Below, in pieces: positions 35,424-44,741 of a stretch of DNA of 64,000 bases (within the stretch, counting starts at the first letter, position 1; every line of letters begins with the position of its first letter). Where the stretch lies: assembly GCF_030929605.1 (NCBI RefSeq), contig NZ_JAVFVS010000008.1, forward strand, positions 124,001 to 188,000. Reading direction: 5' to 3'. This DNA is from Flavobacterium sp. LHD-80. GTDB taxonomy: Bacteria > Bacteroidota > Bacteroidia > Flavobacteriales > Flavobacteriaceae. A program made the translations under genes and the position numbers. The notes under the pieces are model-generated. The model saw only the letters and a list, made by a program, of their open reading frames with translations. It did no database searches and was not told the origin of the DNA.

Positions 35424-37740
35424 TATTGGTTTGCTTTCGGTTTACGGGGTAATTTATGCATGTGCCGGTGGTGACGACTGGGATTTTTTTGGATACAATT
35501 CGAATTTTACGCCAGAAACTTTCGCAGACAAATCATATTCGCCACTGTTTTTGTCAGGTTCAATTTTTTACGGAATTGGATTTGATACTGAACATAATTC
35601 GAGATTCAATAAAAACATAAAAGAAGATTGGGCTTCTTATTTAAAAGGAAAAGCAGATACTACTTCAGTCAATTATTTTTTAATTGGGAATGAAACAAAA
35701 AGATATTATTCGGATGATAAAAATGTAATTAAAAACAAAGAAGAAATTGCAGATCTTCATGCTTTTTATAAGTCTAAAAAAGAGAATAAGACGTCTCAAA
35801 AATGGAGCAAAAAGCTCAATTTGAAAGATGAGAAAATCAAAAATTTTGTTGAGTTTTTATATTTGGCACAAAAAATAGAAACCGTTTCAATTGGTGAAGA
35901 AAATTGGAGTTACGAGCCAGTGGTGGCAAAAACGTTCAAAGATGCAAAAATGATTCAGTCAATCGAAAATGTTTATAATACGTTATCAGATCCATTTTTG
36001 AAAAACCGTTATTGGTTTCTTACTATGAAAGCACGTTTTTATAGCAATGACAAACAAAAAGCAATTGATTTTTTTAATAAAACGGAAAGTTCGGTTCCTA
36101 AAAACACCTTGTATTACAGAGCGCTTTCGTATGTTGCGGGAATTAATTACAAGCAAAAGAAATACGCGACTTCTAATTATTTATATGCAAAAGTTTTTGA
36201 TAAATGCCCTGAATTGAGAGTGGTTACAGCATATAGTTTTCGTCCAAAAAACGATTCAGATTGGAATAAGGCGCTTTTGATGGCAAAAAATAATGATGAA
36301 AAAGTGGCGCTATGGGCAATTCATGGTTACTATAAAGATGAAAAACAGGCAATCGAAAAAATTTATGAATTAAACCCGAAAAGCGAACATTTAAATTATC
36401 TAGCAACAAGACTCGTAAACGGACTTGAACAGTCTATAAATAATTCGTTTCAGAAAGATGGAGGAGAAAATCAGCCTCAAAAAAAATTGACTGTCGTAGA
36501 AAGCAAAACAGAAAATCAAGCGAAAGTCGATAAAAAAGCATTGGATTTGATTGCTAAAATTTCGGCAGCTGTAAATACAGACAGGCCTTATCTTTGGGAT
36601 TTGTCTCTTGGGTATTTGCAGACTTTAAAAGGGGATTATGCTAATGCTGATAAGAATTTTGACAAAGCCGTAAAAACACTTCCTAAAACGGAATTGGCAG
36701 GAATGCAACTGCGTTTGTTACGTTTTGTAAATAATTTGAATAAAATTGATAAGCTGACAGACAAAAACGAAAAAACAATTCTAGCCGATTTGAATTGGCT
36801 GTATTATGAACTTCCAAAAAACTATAAAGGGCAGGAATTCCGTTATCAAAATGCTTCTTCATGGAGCAGAAGTTATTTGTCGACCCTATATCGTGAAAAA
36901 GGGGATTTGGTTATGACTGAAATTTTTGGTGAATCGCGTTATAGTTATTGGAACGACGGAAATTCGTTTTATGATAATGAAAAAGTTTTATTGGATATGA
37001 AAGCTTTTCTAGAGAAATCAAACAAAACTGAAATTGAGAAAATTGGTGCAGGAATTTATAGTTTGAAATTAAAAGATATTAATAATTTTCAAGCGGTTCA
37101 GGCAACTTTCAAAAATAAAATCCCAGAAGCTATTGAATTCATGAAACAAACAGATTCAGTTCAATATTATAAATTTTTGGGAAATCCGTTTAACGGAAAC
37201 ATAAAAGATTGCCATGATTGTGAGCATGCGGCGTATCAGAAAAAGAAATATTCACAAATGGATTTTTTGATTACAATTAAAGATATGCAGGATAAACTAG
37301 CCAAAAAAGAAGATATCTATACAAATAGTTTGTTGCTAGGAAACGCATTTTATAATATTTCGCATTTCGGGAACGGAAGAACTTTTTATGAAATCAGTAT
37401 TGTCGGTTATGGTTCAAGTCCGTATTCTTTCAGGAATTCAATGAAGGAAATGATTACGAATAATTCGGTTTCAAAAATGTATTATCAAAAAGCTTTTGAG
37501 GCAGCTTCAAACAAAGAACAAAAAGCAAAATGTTTGTATTTGATTTCAAAATGTGAACGAAACGACTATTACAATAAAAAATACAACAACATTAATAATT
37601 ACTGGGAAATTCAAGATGATAAAATTAATTTTATTGCTTGGAACTCATTCAAAGCTTTAAAGAAAGACTATTCTGATACGAAATATTATCAGGATGTCAT
37701 TGCCGAATGTGGTTACTTTAATACATATGTGAACCAATAA
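35383..37740 (+). CDS. large surface lipoprotein with tetratricopeptide-like region, unknown function
   Basis: 785 residues. The signal MKRIFSSKLFLVFSIGLLSVYG ends in VIYAC with Cys27, followed by AGGDDWD; the two Asp after the Cys resemble the surface-export signal of flavobacterial lipoproteins. Helical repeat-like segments in the middle (YYRALSYVAGINYKQKKYATSNYLYAKVF; YLWDLSLGYLQTLKGDYANADKNFDKAV) look like TPR units. A CHDCEH segment lies near residue 608. I know no function. It overlaps the preceding lipoprotein gene by 41 bases and ends 9 bases before mce. Confidence 0.75.
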   Translation: MKRIFSSKLFLVFSIGLLSVYGVIYACAGGDDWDFFGYNSNFTPETFADKSYSPLFLSGSIFYGIGFDTEHNSRFNKNIKEDWASYLKGKADTTSVNYFLIGNETKRYYSDDKNVIKNKEEIADLHAFYKSKKENKTSQKWSKKLNLKDEKIKNFVEFLYLAQKIETVSIGEENWSYEPVVAKTFKDAKMIQSIENVYNTLSDPFLKNRYWFLTMKARFYSNDKQKAIDFFNKTESSVPKNTLYYRALSYVAGINYKQKKYATSNYLYAKVFDKCPELRVVTAYSFRPKNDSDWNKALLMAKNNDEKVALWAIHGYYKDEKQAIEKIYELNPKSEHLNYLATRLVNGLEQSINNSFQKDGGENQPQKKLTVVESKTENQAKVDKKALDLIAKISAAVNTDRPYLWDLSLGYLQTLKGDYANADKNFDKAVKTLPKTELAGMQLRLLRFVNNLNKIDKLTDKNEKTILADLNWLYYELPKNYKGQEFRYQNASSWSRSYLSTLYREKGDLVMTEIFGESRYSYWNDGNSFYDNEKVLLDMKAFLEKSNKTEIEKIGAGIYSLKLKDINNFQAVQATFKNKIPEAIEFMKQTDSVQYYKFLGNPFNGNIKDCHDCEHAAYQKKKYSQMDFLITIKDMQDKLAKKEDIYTNSLLLGNAFYNISHFGNGRTFYEISIVGYGSSPYSFRNSMKEMITNNSVSKMYYQKAFEAASNKEQKAKCLYLISKCERNDYYNKKYNNINNYWEIQDDKINFIAWNSFKALKKDYSDTKYYQDVIAECGYFNTYVNQ

Positions 37741-37749
37741 ATTTGAAAG

Positions 37750-38154
37750 ATGGTAAATAAAATTGAACATATAGGAATTGCGGTTAAAAACATGGACGAT
37801 GCTAATGTGTTGTTCGAAAAAATGCTTGGCGTTCCGTCTTATAAAATGGAAGCGGTGGAGAGCGAAGGTGTATTGACTTCTTTTTTTCAAACCGGAAATA
37901 ATAAAATTGAACTTTTAGTAGCAACAAACCCTGAAAGTCCGATTGCGAAATTTTTAGAAAAAAAGGGCGAAGGAATTCATCATATTGCTTTTGATGTTGC
38001 AGATATTTATGCCGAAATTGAACGTTTAAAAAACGAAGGTTTTGTGCTTATAAACGAAGTTCCAAAGAAAGGCGCCGACAATAAACTGGTTGTTTTTCTG
38101 CATCCAAAGAATACAAATGGTGTTTTGGTTGAGCTTTGCCAGGAAATTAAATAA
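37750..38154 (+). CDS. mce: methylmalonyl-CoA epimerase
   Basis: 134 residues, two VOC modules. Metal ligands are recognisable as His7 (IEHIGIAV), a Glu in NKIELL, His in GIHHIAFDV, and Glu near the C-terminus (GVLVELCQ). This is the size and pattern of methylmalonyl-CoA epimerase, which interconverts the 2R and 2S isomers in the propionate-succinate route. It is the last gene of a possible three-gene transcript, although its housekeeping role does not obviously link to the lipoproteins. Confidence 0.9.
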   Translation: MVNKIEHIGIAVKNMDDANVLFEKMLGVPSYKMEAVESEGVLTSFFQTGNNKIELLVATNPESPIAKFLEKKGEGIHHIAFDVADIYAEIERLKNEGFVLINEVPKKGADNKLVVFLHPKNTNGVLVELCQEIK

Positions 38155-38301
38155 AAAAATAACATTTTTGTTTTCAAATAAGGTATTGAAAATCAATATC
38201 TTTTTTTAAAGACTGTTTCTTCAAATTAGAATTATATACAAATGATGTCTTAAAATATTTGGAGTGAACGAAAAATAGTAGTAATATTGCATCCTCAAAC
38301 C

Positions 38302-38375
38302 GGTCCTATAGCTCAGCTGGTTAGAGCACCTGACTCATAATCAGGTGGTCCCTGGTTCGAGCCCAGGTGGGACCA
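38302..38375 (+). tRNA. tRNA with CAT anticodon (Ile2 or elongator Met)
   Basis: A 74-base cloverleaf: acceptor GGTCCTA/TGGGACC, D arm GCTC-AGCTGGTTA-GAGC, anticodon stem CCTGA/TCAGG with loop CTCATAA, T arm CCTGG-TTCGAGC-CCAGG, and discriminator A; CCA is not encoded. The CAT anticodon fits elongator Met or Ile2, where C34 is changed to lysidine. Acceptor pairs C4-G69 and C5-G68 are features reported to favour the TilS enzyme, so Ile2 is plausible. Its 3' end is the attachment site of the adjacent element. Confidence 0.95.
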
Positions 38376-38376
38376 C
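38359..38376. repeat. left attachment site (attL), tRNA 3' end
   Basis: GAGCCCAGGTGGGACCAC, identical to 56676-56693. Integration here leaves the tRNA intact. Confidence 0.93.
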
Positions 38377-38390
38377 TTCTTTAGAAACAG

Positions 38391-38422
38391 AAAGCCTTTA
38401 CAGAAATGTAGAGGCTTTTTTT
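38391..38422 (+). terminator. hairpin terminator inside attL
   Basis: AAAGCCTTTACA and TGTAGAGGCTTT with one mismatch around a GAAA loop, then a run of T. It probably ends transcription of the tRNA. A similar hairpin follows attR at 56705. Confidence 0.7.
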
Positions 38423-38545
38423 GTTTTTGGATAAATCCTTGTACACTATAGGCAATAGAGGATTAGCAACTTATAAGTGCCTAGTTCTAGAATAAAATTA
38501 CTTCTCTTCTTACTTCAATTTAGTAATTCACGAGGCATACAATTA

Positions 38546-38574
38546 GGGTTGCAATTCTATTATTTTGGGTTGCA
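38546..38574 (+). repeat. paired GGGTTGCA direct repeats upstream of the integrase
   Basis: GGGTTGCA at 38546-38553 and 38567-38574, start-to-start 21 bases, which is two turns of the helix. They lie between attL and the integrase gene. This spacing suits binding of a protein pair, such as integrase arm sites or a repressor. Confidence 0.5.
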
Positions 38575-38610
38575 TGTTAAGTCATTGATATATAATAAAA
38601 TACAAGTATA

Positions 38611-39825
38611 ATGAGTACACAATCATTTAAGATATTGTTTGTGATTTCAGGAGCTAGAATTAATAAAAAAGGTTTAGTTCCTTTAATTTGCAGAATAACA
38701 TATAATGGGAAAAGAAAACCATTTTCTACAGGATTGTTCATCAATCCTGAATATTGGTTTAGTGAGAAACAACAAGCCAAGCCTCCTAGTGAAGAGAATG
38801 ATCATATCAACATACAAATTAGCCTGATTAAAAATAAACTTAATCAGGCTTTTTTATTTCTACAAGTTCAGCAAGAAAACTTTGATGTTGAAGATATTCT
38901 CTTGCAATACAAAGGAGAAAGTACAAAAACACAAAAAACAATATTGATATTGTTTCAAGAGCATAATGATAAAATGGAGAAGCTAATAGGTAAGGATTAT
39001 GTCATAGGTACATTTTGGAAATTTAGACAAGCTAGAGAGCTATTAAAAGATTTTATTAAGCATCAATTTAAAAAGACTGATTATCAATTTGAAGATTTGA
39101 ATCTGAAATTTCTTGTTGATTATGAATTCTTTCTCAAGACAGAAAAAAATTTGAGTCAGGCTACTATAAATAAAACAATACAAAGGTTTAGAAGAATTGT
39201 AAGAATAGCTATTTCAGAAGATCACCTGGAAAAAGAACCATTTTTGATGTACAAGGTTAAGAGATCAAAGAAAGAAGTAGTTTTTTTAACTCCTGAAGAA
39301 CTTGATAAGCTTGAAAAACATAAATTCGCACAGCCAAGACTTCAACAAGTTAAGGATATGTTTGTTTTTTGTTGCTATACAGGCTTAGCTTTTAATGAAA
39401 TGTCTAGATTGGAGGTAAAGCATATTGTTGTTGGTTTTGATGGTAATAAGTGGATTAAAATAAATAGAGAGAAAACAAAAAAACTAGTTTCTGTCCCAAT
39501 ATTATCCAAAGCCACTAGCATAATAGAGAGGTACTGTTCTGAAAACACACCATTTATATTGCCTAGAATTAGTAACCAAAAATTTAATTCTTATCTCAAG
39601 GAAATAGCTGAAATCCTAGCTTTTGAAAAGAATTTAACTCATCATACCGCAAGAAAAACCTTTGCAACTACAGTATTACTATATAATGATGTTCCTATGG
39701 AAATTGTTTCTGAGCTTCTAGGACATTCAAAAATTAGTATAACGCAAGAATATTATGCTAGAGTAGTACAGAGTAAAGTGAGTGAACATGTTACTAAATT
39801 AAGTGAAAAATTGAATAAGAAATAA
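38611..39825 (+). CDS. tyrosine recombinase (site-specific integrase)
   Basis: 404 residues. An N-terminal arm-binding domain and a SAM-like core-binding domain (about 100-210) precede the catalytic domain (about 220-400). Catalytic features: HHTARKTF (His-x-x-Arg), LLGHSKISIT (second His) and the nucleophile Tyr in QEYYARV. The usual first Arg in the TGLR motif is replaced (TGLAFNEM), as is common in Bacteroidota mobile-element integrases. It inserts and excises the element at the 3' end of the adjacent tRNA, whose 18-bp repeat marks both edges. Start at ATG, 234 bases inside attL. Confidence 0.95.
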   Translation: MSTQSFKILFVISGARINKKGLVPLICRITYNGKRKPFSTGLFINPEYWFSEKQQAKPPSEENDHINIQISLIKNKLNQAFLFLQVQQENFDVEDILLQYKGESTKTQKTILILFQEHNDKMEKLIGKDYVIGTFWKFRQARELLKDFIKHQFKKTDYQFEDLNLKFLVDYEFFLKTEKNLSQATINKTIQRFRRIVRIAISEDHLEKEPFLMYKVKRSKKEVVFLTPEELDKLEKHKFAQPRLQQVKDMFVFCCYTGLAFNEMSRLEVKHIVVGFDGNKWIKINREKTKKLVSVPILSKATSIIERYCSENTPFILPRISNQKFNSYLKEIAEILAFEKNLTHHTARKTFATTVLLYNDVPMEIVSELLGHSKISITQEYYARVVQSKVSEHVTKLSEKLNKK

Positions 39826-39833
39826 TTAGATAG

Positions 39834-39871
39834 TTTTAGCTGTGTTGTATATTTTTACAATACAGCTAAAA
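39834..39871. terminator. long hairpin between integrase and helicase genes
   Basis: TTTTAGCTGT (39834-39843) and ACAGCTAAAA (39862-39871), with further pairing of GTTGTA and TACAAT inside. It lies 8 bases after the integrase stop and 7 bases before the next ATG. It can act as terminator or as a translation-blocking structure for the helicase gene. Confidence 0.6.
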
Positions 39872-39878
39872 TTATTTT

Positions 39879-42380
39879 ATGGAACTACCAAACCAATATT
39901 TTCAAGACTTCCCAATAGAGTTTAAAGAGATTAACCCAAGTGATTTTCCAGAATTTGAAATTGAAAACAATAACGAGAAAATAATAATTGAGCCCAATGA
40001 CGAGGGCTTTATAAATGATGCTTTACAACCACACATAGCACTAGAAGATAAAAATACTGTTATAGTAAATGCATCTGTGGGTAATGGTAAATCATATTCT
40101 GTTATTCAAACTATCAAGAGATATTATAATTCAGATGAAAATTATTTAATAATAGTTGCTACACCATTTAAAAGTTTAGTTGAACAATATGTTAATGACA
40201 TACATATTGATGCTGAAATTCCTATAGAACAAATTTTTAATTATCTCGAGTTAGACAGAGATGTAACTTCTGATTATACGAGAAAAAAAATACAAGTAGT
40301 TTCTGTTAACTCTTTACTAGGGAATCCTGGAGAGGATAGTTTAATAAATACAAATAAAAAAAGGAGGTATTTAAATAGTTTAATTCAAAAATCTACAGAA
40401 GAAAATCGTAAAGTAGTATTTGTTTATGACGAGATACATGATGCTATACAGAATTTTAAAGAAGAGTATATTTTTAATTTATGGAAATGGAGGAGTATAA
40501 TACATAAAAACTTCATTATTAGTGCCACATTTAACGAGGCTTCTAAAGTTGTAATTAAATATCTGGCAGAACTGACAGATAAGAAAATACAAATAATAGA
40601 ATCAAGGAGATTAGCTATACCAGAAAAGCAAAGTGAATTACACTTACATTATAATCCTGAAAATAGACTGGAATCAACCAGTAAAGTTCTTGTAGGTGTT
40701 GTTGATGATTTATTAGATAGAAATAAAAATATAGATATTCTTTGTTTTTCTAAAGCTCTAGTGAAAGATATAATTAAAGATGTTGATGGAATAGGTGGGA
40801 AATTAAAAAATAAATTTGGGGATATTAATGAATGTACTTCTTCATTAGGAAGTAATTCAATGCCTAGAAATAGGTTTAATAGTGATAAATGTAATATTGG
40901 TACAAATTTCAAAACAGGTGTAAGCATTAGAAAAGAAAATCATGCCTTTTTAATTATCATGCCTCCAAGATCTACTAGGGTTGGGTTTAAAAAACAATAT
41001 GGCATATTTTCTAATGGAATTAATTCAGTTATACAAGCAATTGCAAGACAAAGAACTCAAGGAGAAATTCATATTGTTTTACCAAGACCAGATGAATTTG
41101 ATTTTAGCTCTCTAAGTCTTTCAGGAATGAGTCCAGAACAAATTGACTCATTCACTTTAGCTTATAAAACTATACAGTATTACGGAGTTAAGGAAACTCC
41201 TGTAAAGTATCTAAAACTCAATTCGCAAGAAGCATTCTTACGAGATTTTTACAATAATGTATTGAAGAGAAATGTACTAGAAGAAATTGAGTATATTAGA
41301 AACTTAGACAGATCTAATCTAGCTAGATTAGCTTACCCAACATATGATATTTTTAAATTAGAGAAAGGCGAAAAATATCTAGCAAATTATTTTGATTTCT
41401 TTGGAGCTGATATATCTGCGTATTTAACTTATTCAGCATTTACAAATCAATTCGTTAATTGTAATTTAGTATCTATAAACTATGAGAACGATATAATCTT
41501 TGAAGAAAACAAAATTCAGAAAGGACTGAATGACTTTTTTGAGACTTATCTCAATGAAGATTACTATGAGGTAGTTAGGGAGAATGCTAATTTTTCAATG
41601 TTTTATGAAACAATGAGAAATGAGATATTTTCAAATTTTATGATTAAATATAAAAAAGATAATTCTGAGAATTTGACACCTATTTATAGATATTCTAACA
41701 AAGAGTTTGAAGTTCAACTTTTAATATTTTCAGCTTTTAAATTCTATGACACTAGCTACAATAGATATACTATAGTAGATGGTGTTCCTGTGGATGTAGA
41801 TTATGTTCGAGGAGATTATTTCCTAGATAATATAAAAGCATGTTTGCATATTGACTTAGCACAATCAGCCTATCCTGAAGATGTCAAGCAAAAAATAAAA
41901 TTCTTTCAACTTCTAAATTATTTTAGAAATAAGCTTATTGAAAATATAATCCATTATAGCTCAGGGACTCTTGATTTTTACTATTTGAACAATAGACCAA
42001 ATGGGTTGTTTGATGAGAATGATGTTGCAAAGTTTGATGAATTACAAACACTAGCTACAAGAGATAGCCTTTTAAATCATGGAGTATTTGAATTTATAAG
42101 AGGTCTAAATATTAATTCATTTTACACTAAATTAATTGATGATTTTTTTGAGTTCACAGCATACAGACTTCCTGTTACGAATGGAGGTAATGTTAGAAGT
42201 AATGTAAAAAAAATAACTCGTACAAAGGAATTGCCTAGTAATAATGAGAATATAGATTTAATAGAACCTAGGACATATCACTATGAGCAACCAGATGAAG
42301 AATATATAAATGAAAATTATGGTAGCCAAGAAGAATATGATCACTACCAGAATAGAATTAATGAACTATTAGATTCTTAA
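39879..42380 (+). CDS. SF2 helicase-like ATPase of the element backbone
   Basis: 833 residues. Helicase motifs: Walker A NASVGNGKS (64-72), motif II VFVYDEIHD (about 184-192), motif III ISAT, and a motif VI-like QAIARQRTQG (about 385-395) with the arginine finger. The C-terminal 400 residues resemble nothing I know. It is similar in layout to DEAD-like proteins carried on mobile elements of Bacteroidota, possibly a replication or replication-initiation helicase. It lies directly after the integrase gene and a hairpin. Confidence 0.7.
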   Translation: MELPNQYFQDFPIEFKEINPSDFPEFEIENNNEKIIIEPNDEGFINDALQPHIALEDKNTVIVNASVGNGKSYSVIQTIKRYYNSDENYLIIVATPFKSLVEQYVNDIHIDAEIPIEQIFNYLELDRDVTSDYTRKKIQVVSVNSLLGNPGEDSLINTNKKRRYLNSLIQKSTEENRKVVFVYDEIHDAIQNFKEEYIFNLWKWRSIIHKNFIISATFNEASKVVIKYLAELTDKKIQIIESRRLAIPEKQSELHLHYNPENRLESTSKVLVGVVDDLLDRNKNIDILCFSKALVKDIIKDVDGIGGKLKNKFGDINECTSSLGSNSMPRNRFNSDKCNIGTNFKTGVSIRKENHAFLIIMPPRSTRVGFKKQYGIFSNGINSVIQAIARQRTQGEIHIVLPRPDEFDFSSLSLSGMSPEQIDSFTLAYKTIQYYGVKETPVKYLKLNSQEAFLRDFYNNVLKRNVLEEIEYIRNLDRSNLARLAYPTYDIFKLEKGEKYLANYFDFFGADISAYLTYSAFTNQFVNCNLVSINYENDIIFEENKIQKGLNDFFETYLNEDYYEVVRENANFSMFYETMRNEIFSNFMIKYKKDNSENLTPIYRYSNKEFEVQLLIFSAFKFYDTSYNRYTIVDGVPVDVDYVRGDYFLDNIKACLHIDLAQSAYPEDVKQKIKFFQLLNYFRNKLIENIIHYSSGTLDFYYLNNRPNGLFDENDVAKFDELQTLATRDSLLNHGVFEFIRGLNINSFYTKLIDDFFEFTAYRLPVTNGGNVRSNVKKITRTKELPSNNENIDLIEPRTYHYEQPDEEYINENYGSQEEYDHYQNRINELLDS

Positions 42381-42405
42381 ATATCTAATAAAAAATAATT
42401 TAGAG

Positions 42406-42463
42406 TCCGTCCATTATTTGTGAGTGTATATAACGCACCTAACAAAAAGTGGACGGATTTTTT
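42406..42463 (+). terminator. TCCGTCCA/TGGACGGA hairpin with T run
   Basis: Perfect 8-base arms at 42406-42413 and 42450-42457 followed by TTTTTTT. It lies 26 bases after the helicase stop. A related hairpin is at 53368-53415. Confidence 0.65.
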
Positions 42464-42770
42464 ATTACTATGCCTATTTAAAATTTTAGGGGATCAACTC
42501 AATCTAGAAATTTTCAATTTAGAAAACTCACATAAGGGGTTCTTTAAAAATCTCCCCAACCTTAAAAATCTTTGATTTAACAACGCACGAACTTGGAGGA
42601 GGACTACTTTAGGAGTAGGTTTTGTTTCAATGTTTTGATGCACAAAGCTACTAAATTTTCAGGACATTATCAATGGTTAAAGCTATTTTGAAGCTAATAG
42701 CCAAATCTTTATATGCCTGAAAAAATATTTTTATTCATTTCAATATTAATTATTTTAAACAATTTTATTT
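42464..42770. other. non-coding backbone segment
   Basis: About 300 bases with no credible open frame, including GGAGGAGGACTACTTTAGGAGTAGG. It lies between the helicase and the Sak4-like ATPase gene. It could hold an origin of replication or a small RNA; I see no diagnostic motif. Confidence 0.4.
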
Positions 42771-43640
42771 ATGCAATTAAGACATTCTGAAAGAAAAAAA
42801 GCCAAGATAAAAATGGCTCTTCAAGGCAGTAGTGGTTCAGGAAAAACATATTCAGCTTTACTGCTTGCACATGGCTTAACTAATGGAGATTTTTCTAAAG
42901 TTGCCATTATAGATACTGAAAATGGAAGTGCAGATTTATATGCGCATTTAGGACAATATAATGTATTGACATTACCACCTCCATTTACACCTGAAAACTA
43001 CATTAAAGCAATTGATGTATGTATTAATTCGGGTATGGAAGTAATTATTATTGATAGTATTTCTCATTGCTGGGATTACTTATTAGATTATCATTCTAGT
43101 TTATCAGGAAACTCATTTACAAATTGGGGGAAAATTACCCCTCTTCAAAAAGCATTTACAGATAAAATATTACAGTGTGATGCTCATGTAATTGCCACAA
43201 TGCGAACAAAACAAGATTATGTCCTAAATCAAAAAGATGGTAAGTACATTCCTGAAAAAGTAGGCTTAAAAGCTGTACAAAAAGACGGATTGGACTATGA
43301 ATTCACAATAGTCTTTGATGTAGATATTAAACACTTTGCTATCTCATCTAAAGATAGAACAGGTCTTTTTATGGGTAAACCTGAATTCATAATTAATTCC
43401 CATACAGGTAGAAATATTTTAGAATGGTGTAATTCCGGAACTAATTTACAAGATGCTAGGGAGAAAATTAAAGATTGTAACTCAATAGAAGCATTAAAAG
43501 GGCTTTATTTTCATTATAGTAATTGGAGGGAATTATTAGAATATGATTTTAAGGTTCAAAAAGACAAAATCAATACAAATGAATTATTAATTAATCCTAA
43601 ATCCTTTTCTACAAATGGAACTACTACGCACAGAAACTAG
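42771..43640 (+). CDS. Sak4-like RecA-fold ATPase (AAA_24)
   Basis: 289 residues. Walker A QGSSGSGKT (18-26) and Walker B EVIIIDSISH (about 92-101) are followed by an HVIATMRTKQDY segment and a FDVDIKHFAISSKDRTG beta hairpin. These are typical of phage nucleotide-binding proteins of the Sak4/AAA_24 type, which promote single-strand annealing with a phage SSB. It belongs to the element backbone and overlaps the DUF3871 gene by 26 bases. Role inferred: recombination or replication of the element. Confidence 0.85.
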   Translation: MQLRHSERKKAKIKMALQGSSGSGKTYSALLLAHGLTNGDFSKVAIIDTENGSADLYAHLGQYNVLTLPPPFTPENYIKAIDVCINSGMEVIIIDSISHCWDYLLDYHSSLSGNSFTNWGKITPLQKAFTDKILQCDAHVIATMRTKQDYVLNQKDGKYIPEKVGLKAVQKDGLDYEFTIVFDVDIKHFAISSKDRTGLFMGKPEFIINSHTGRNILEWCNSGTNLQDAREKIKDCNSIEALKGLYFHYSNWRELLEYDFKVQKDKINTNELLINPKSFSTNGTTTHRN

Positions 43641-44652
43641 ACCAATAATGTATCTTAATACTGTATCTCCAAAAGTCATACTAAATACTCCTATTGTATC
43701 TAGTGGGCATGCTCTACCTAAGGTAGCTTCTTTTGAAACTAAGCCCTTCATAGAAGCAAATACTACTGAGATTAATTTAGCACACTTAAAAAACAACTGT
43801 GTTATTCCTGTATTCTCAAAAGACAATGAAAGAACCATAGCGCATCAAGAGTACATTGAAATTGTACAAGGTTGTGTTAGTAAAGTATTTCCAAATCATG
43901 TTTTTGATAAGCCTGAAATACGAGTGTCTCATGAAATAAAAGGTAGAATTCCTGAAGCAATAAATAAACAAGCTAAGGATCTATTAGAGTGCGAGAGAAC
44001 TCAGTATTTTGAAAGAATGGCTTTTATTATTAGAGTTCCAAGTATCATAGAAACAATTAATGGTAATGAAATGTCTTTAGTAGTAGGTGGAGTTCGAAGT
44101 TATAATTTGGAGAATTTATACAGCAAGAAGTCTTTTGAGAAATTCAAATTCTTTATTGGGTTTCAGGTAAAAGTATGCTGTAATTTATGTGTAAGTACAG
44201 ATGGATTTGCAGAAGAAATGAGAGTAACTAGTTACGTGGAACTCCAAGCTAAAATTATGGAAGTACTTCAGAATTATAATTCTGAAAAACACTTAGTGCA
44301 AATGAAAGCACTTTCTGGACATTCTATTACAGAGCATCAATTTGCTCAATTATTAGGTAGAGCTAGATTGTACCAACACTTGCCCAAAAAAGACAAAATA
44401 AATATTCCTGCTTTACATTTCAATGATGGGCAACTGAACAGCATTGCAAAGGATTACTATGAAAATGAGAATTTTGGCAGGAATTCAGATGGAGATTTGA
44501 ATCTTTGGAATATGTACAATCTTTTCACACAGGCTAATAAGAGCAGTTACATTGATACATTCTTAGATAGGAATGTAAATGCTTTTGATTTCTCAAATAG
44601 TATTTCTAAGGCACTAAATGGTAAAAGTAATTATCATTGGTTTTTGAGTTGA
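43615..44652 (+). CDS. DUF3871 family protein
   Basis: 345 residues. The segments RTIAHQEYIEIVQ, EIRVSHEIKGRIPEA, RMAFIIRVPSI, KFFIGFQVKVCCNLCVSTDG and DLNLWNMYNLFTQANKSSYID match, as far as I remember, the DUF3871 family found in Bacteroidota mobile elements. The last motif resembles the DUF932 phage/plasmid family (NLWxxxN.FT.A). The start overlaps the Sak4-like gene by 26 bases, so the two are coupled. Role unknown; recombination or replication support is likely from context. A terminator follows. Confidence 0.75.
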   Translation: MELLRTETRPIMYLNTVSPKVILNTPIVSSGHALPKVASFETKPFIEANTTEINLAHLKNNCVIPVFSKDNERTIAHQEYIEIVQGCVSKVFPNHVFDKPEIRVSHEIKGRIPEAINKQAKDLLECERTQYFERMAFIIRVPSIIETINGNEMSLVVGGVRSYNLENLYSKKSFEKFKFFIGFQVKVCCNLCVSTDGFAEEMRVTSYVELQAKIMEVLQNYNSEKHLVQMKALSGHSITEHQFAQLLGRARLYQHLPKKDKINIPALHFNDGQLNSIAKDYYENENFGRNSDGDLNLWNMYNLFTQANKSSYIDTFLDRNVNAFDFSNSISKALNGKSNYHWFLS

Positions 44653-44655
44653 ATA

Positions 44656-44687
44656 GTCCCAGTCCATTAAAGGACTGGGCTTTTTTA
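44656..44687 (+). terminator. hairpin terminator after DUF3871 gene
   Basis: CCCAGTCC and GGACTGGG with a six-base loop, followed by C and a run of six T. It closes the left backbone operon before the minus-strand cargo. Confidence 0.85.
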
Positions 44688-44741
44688 ATCAATGCCACAC
44701 CATCATATTGGATATATTTGCAGTGTTAAGGAATCTAAATG

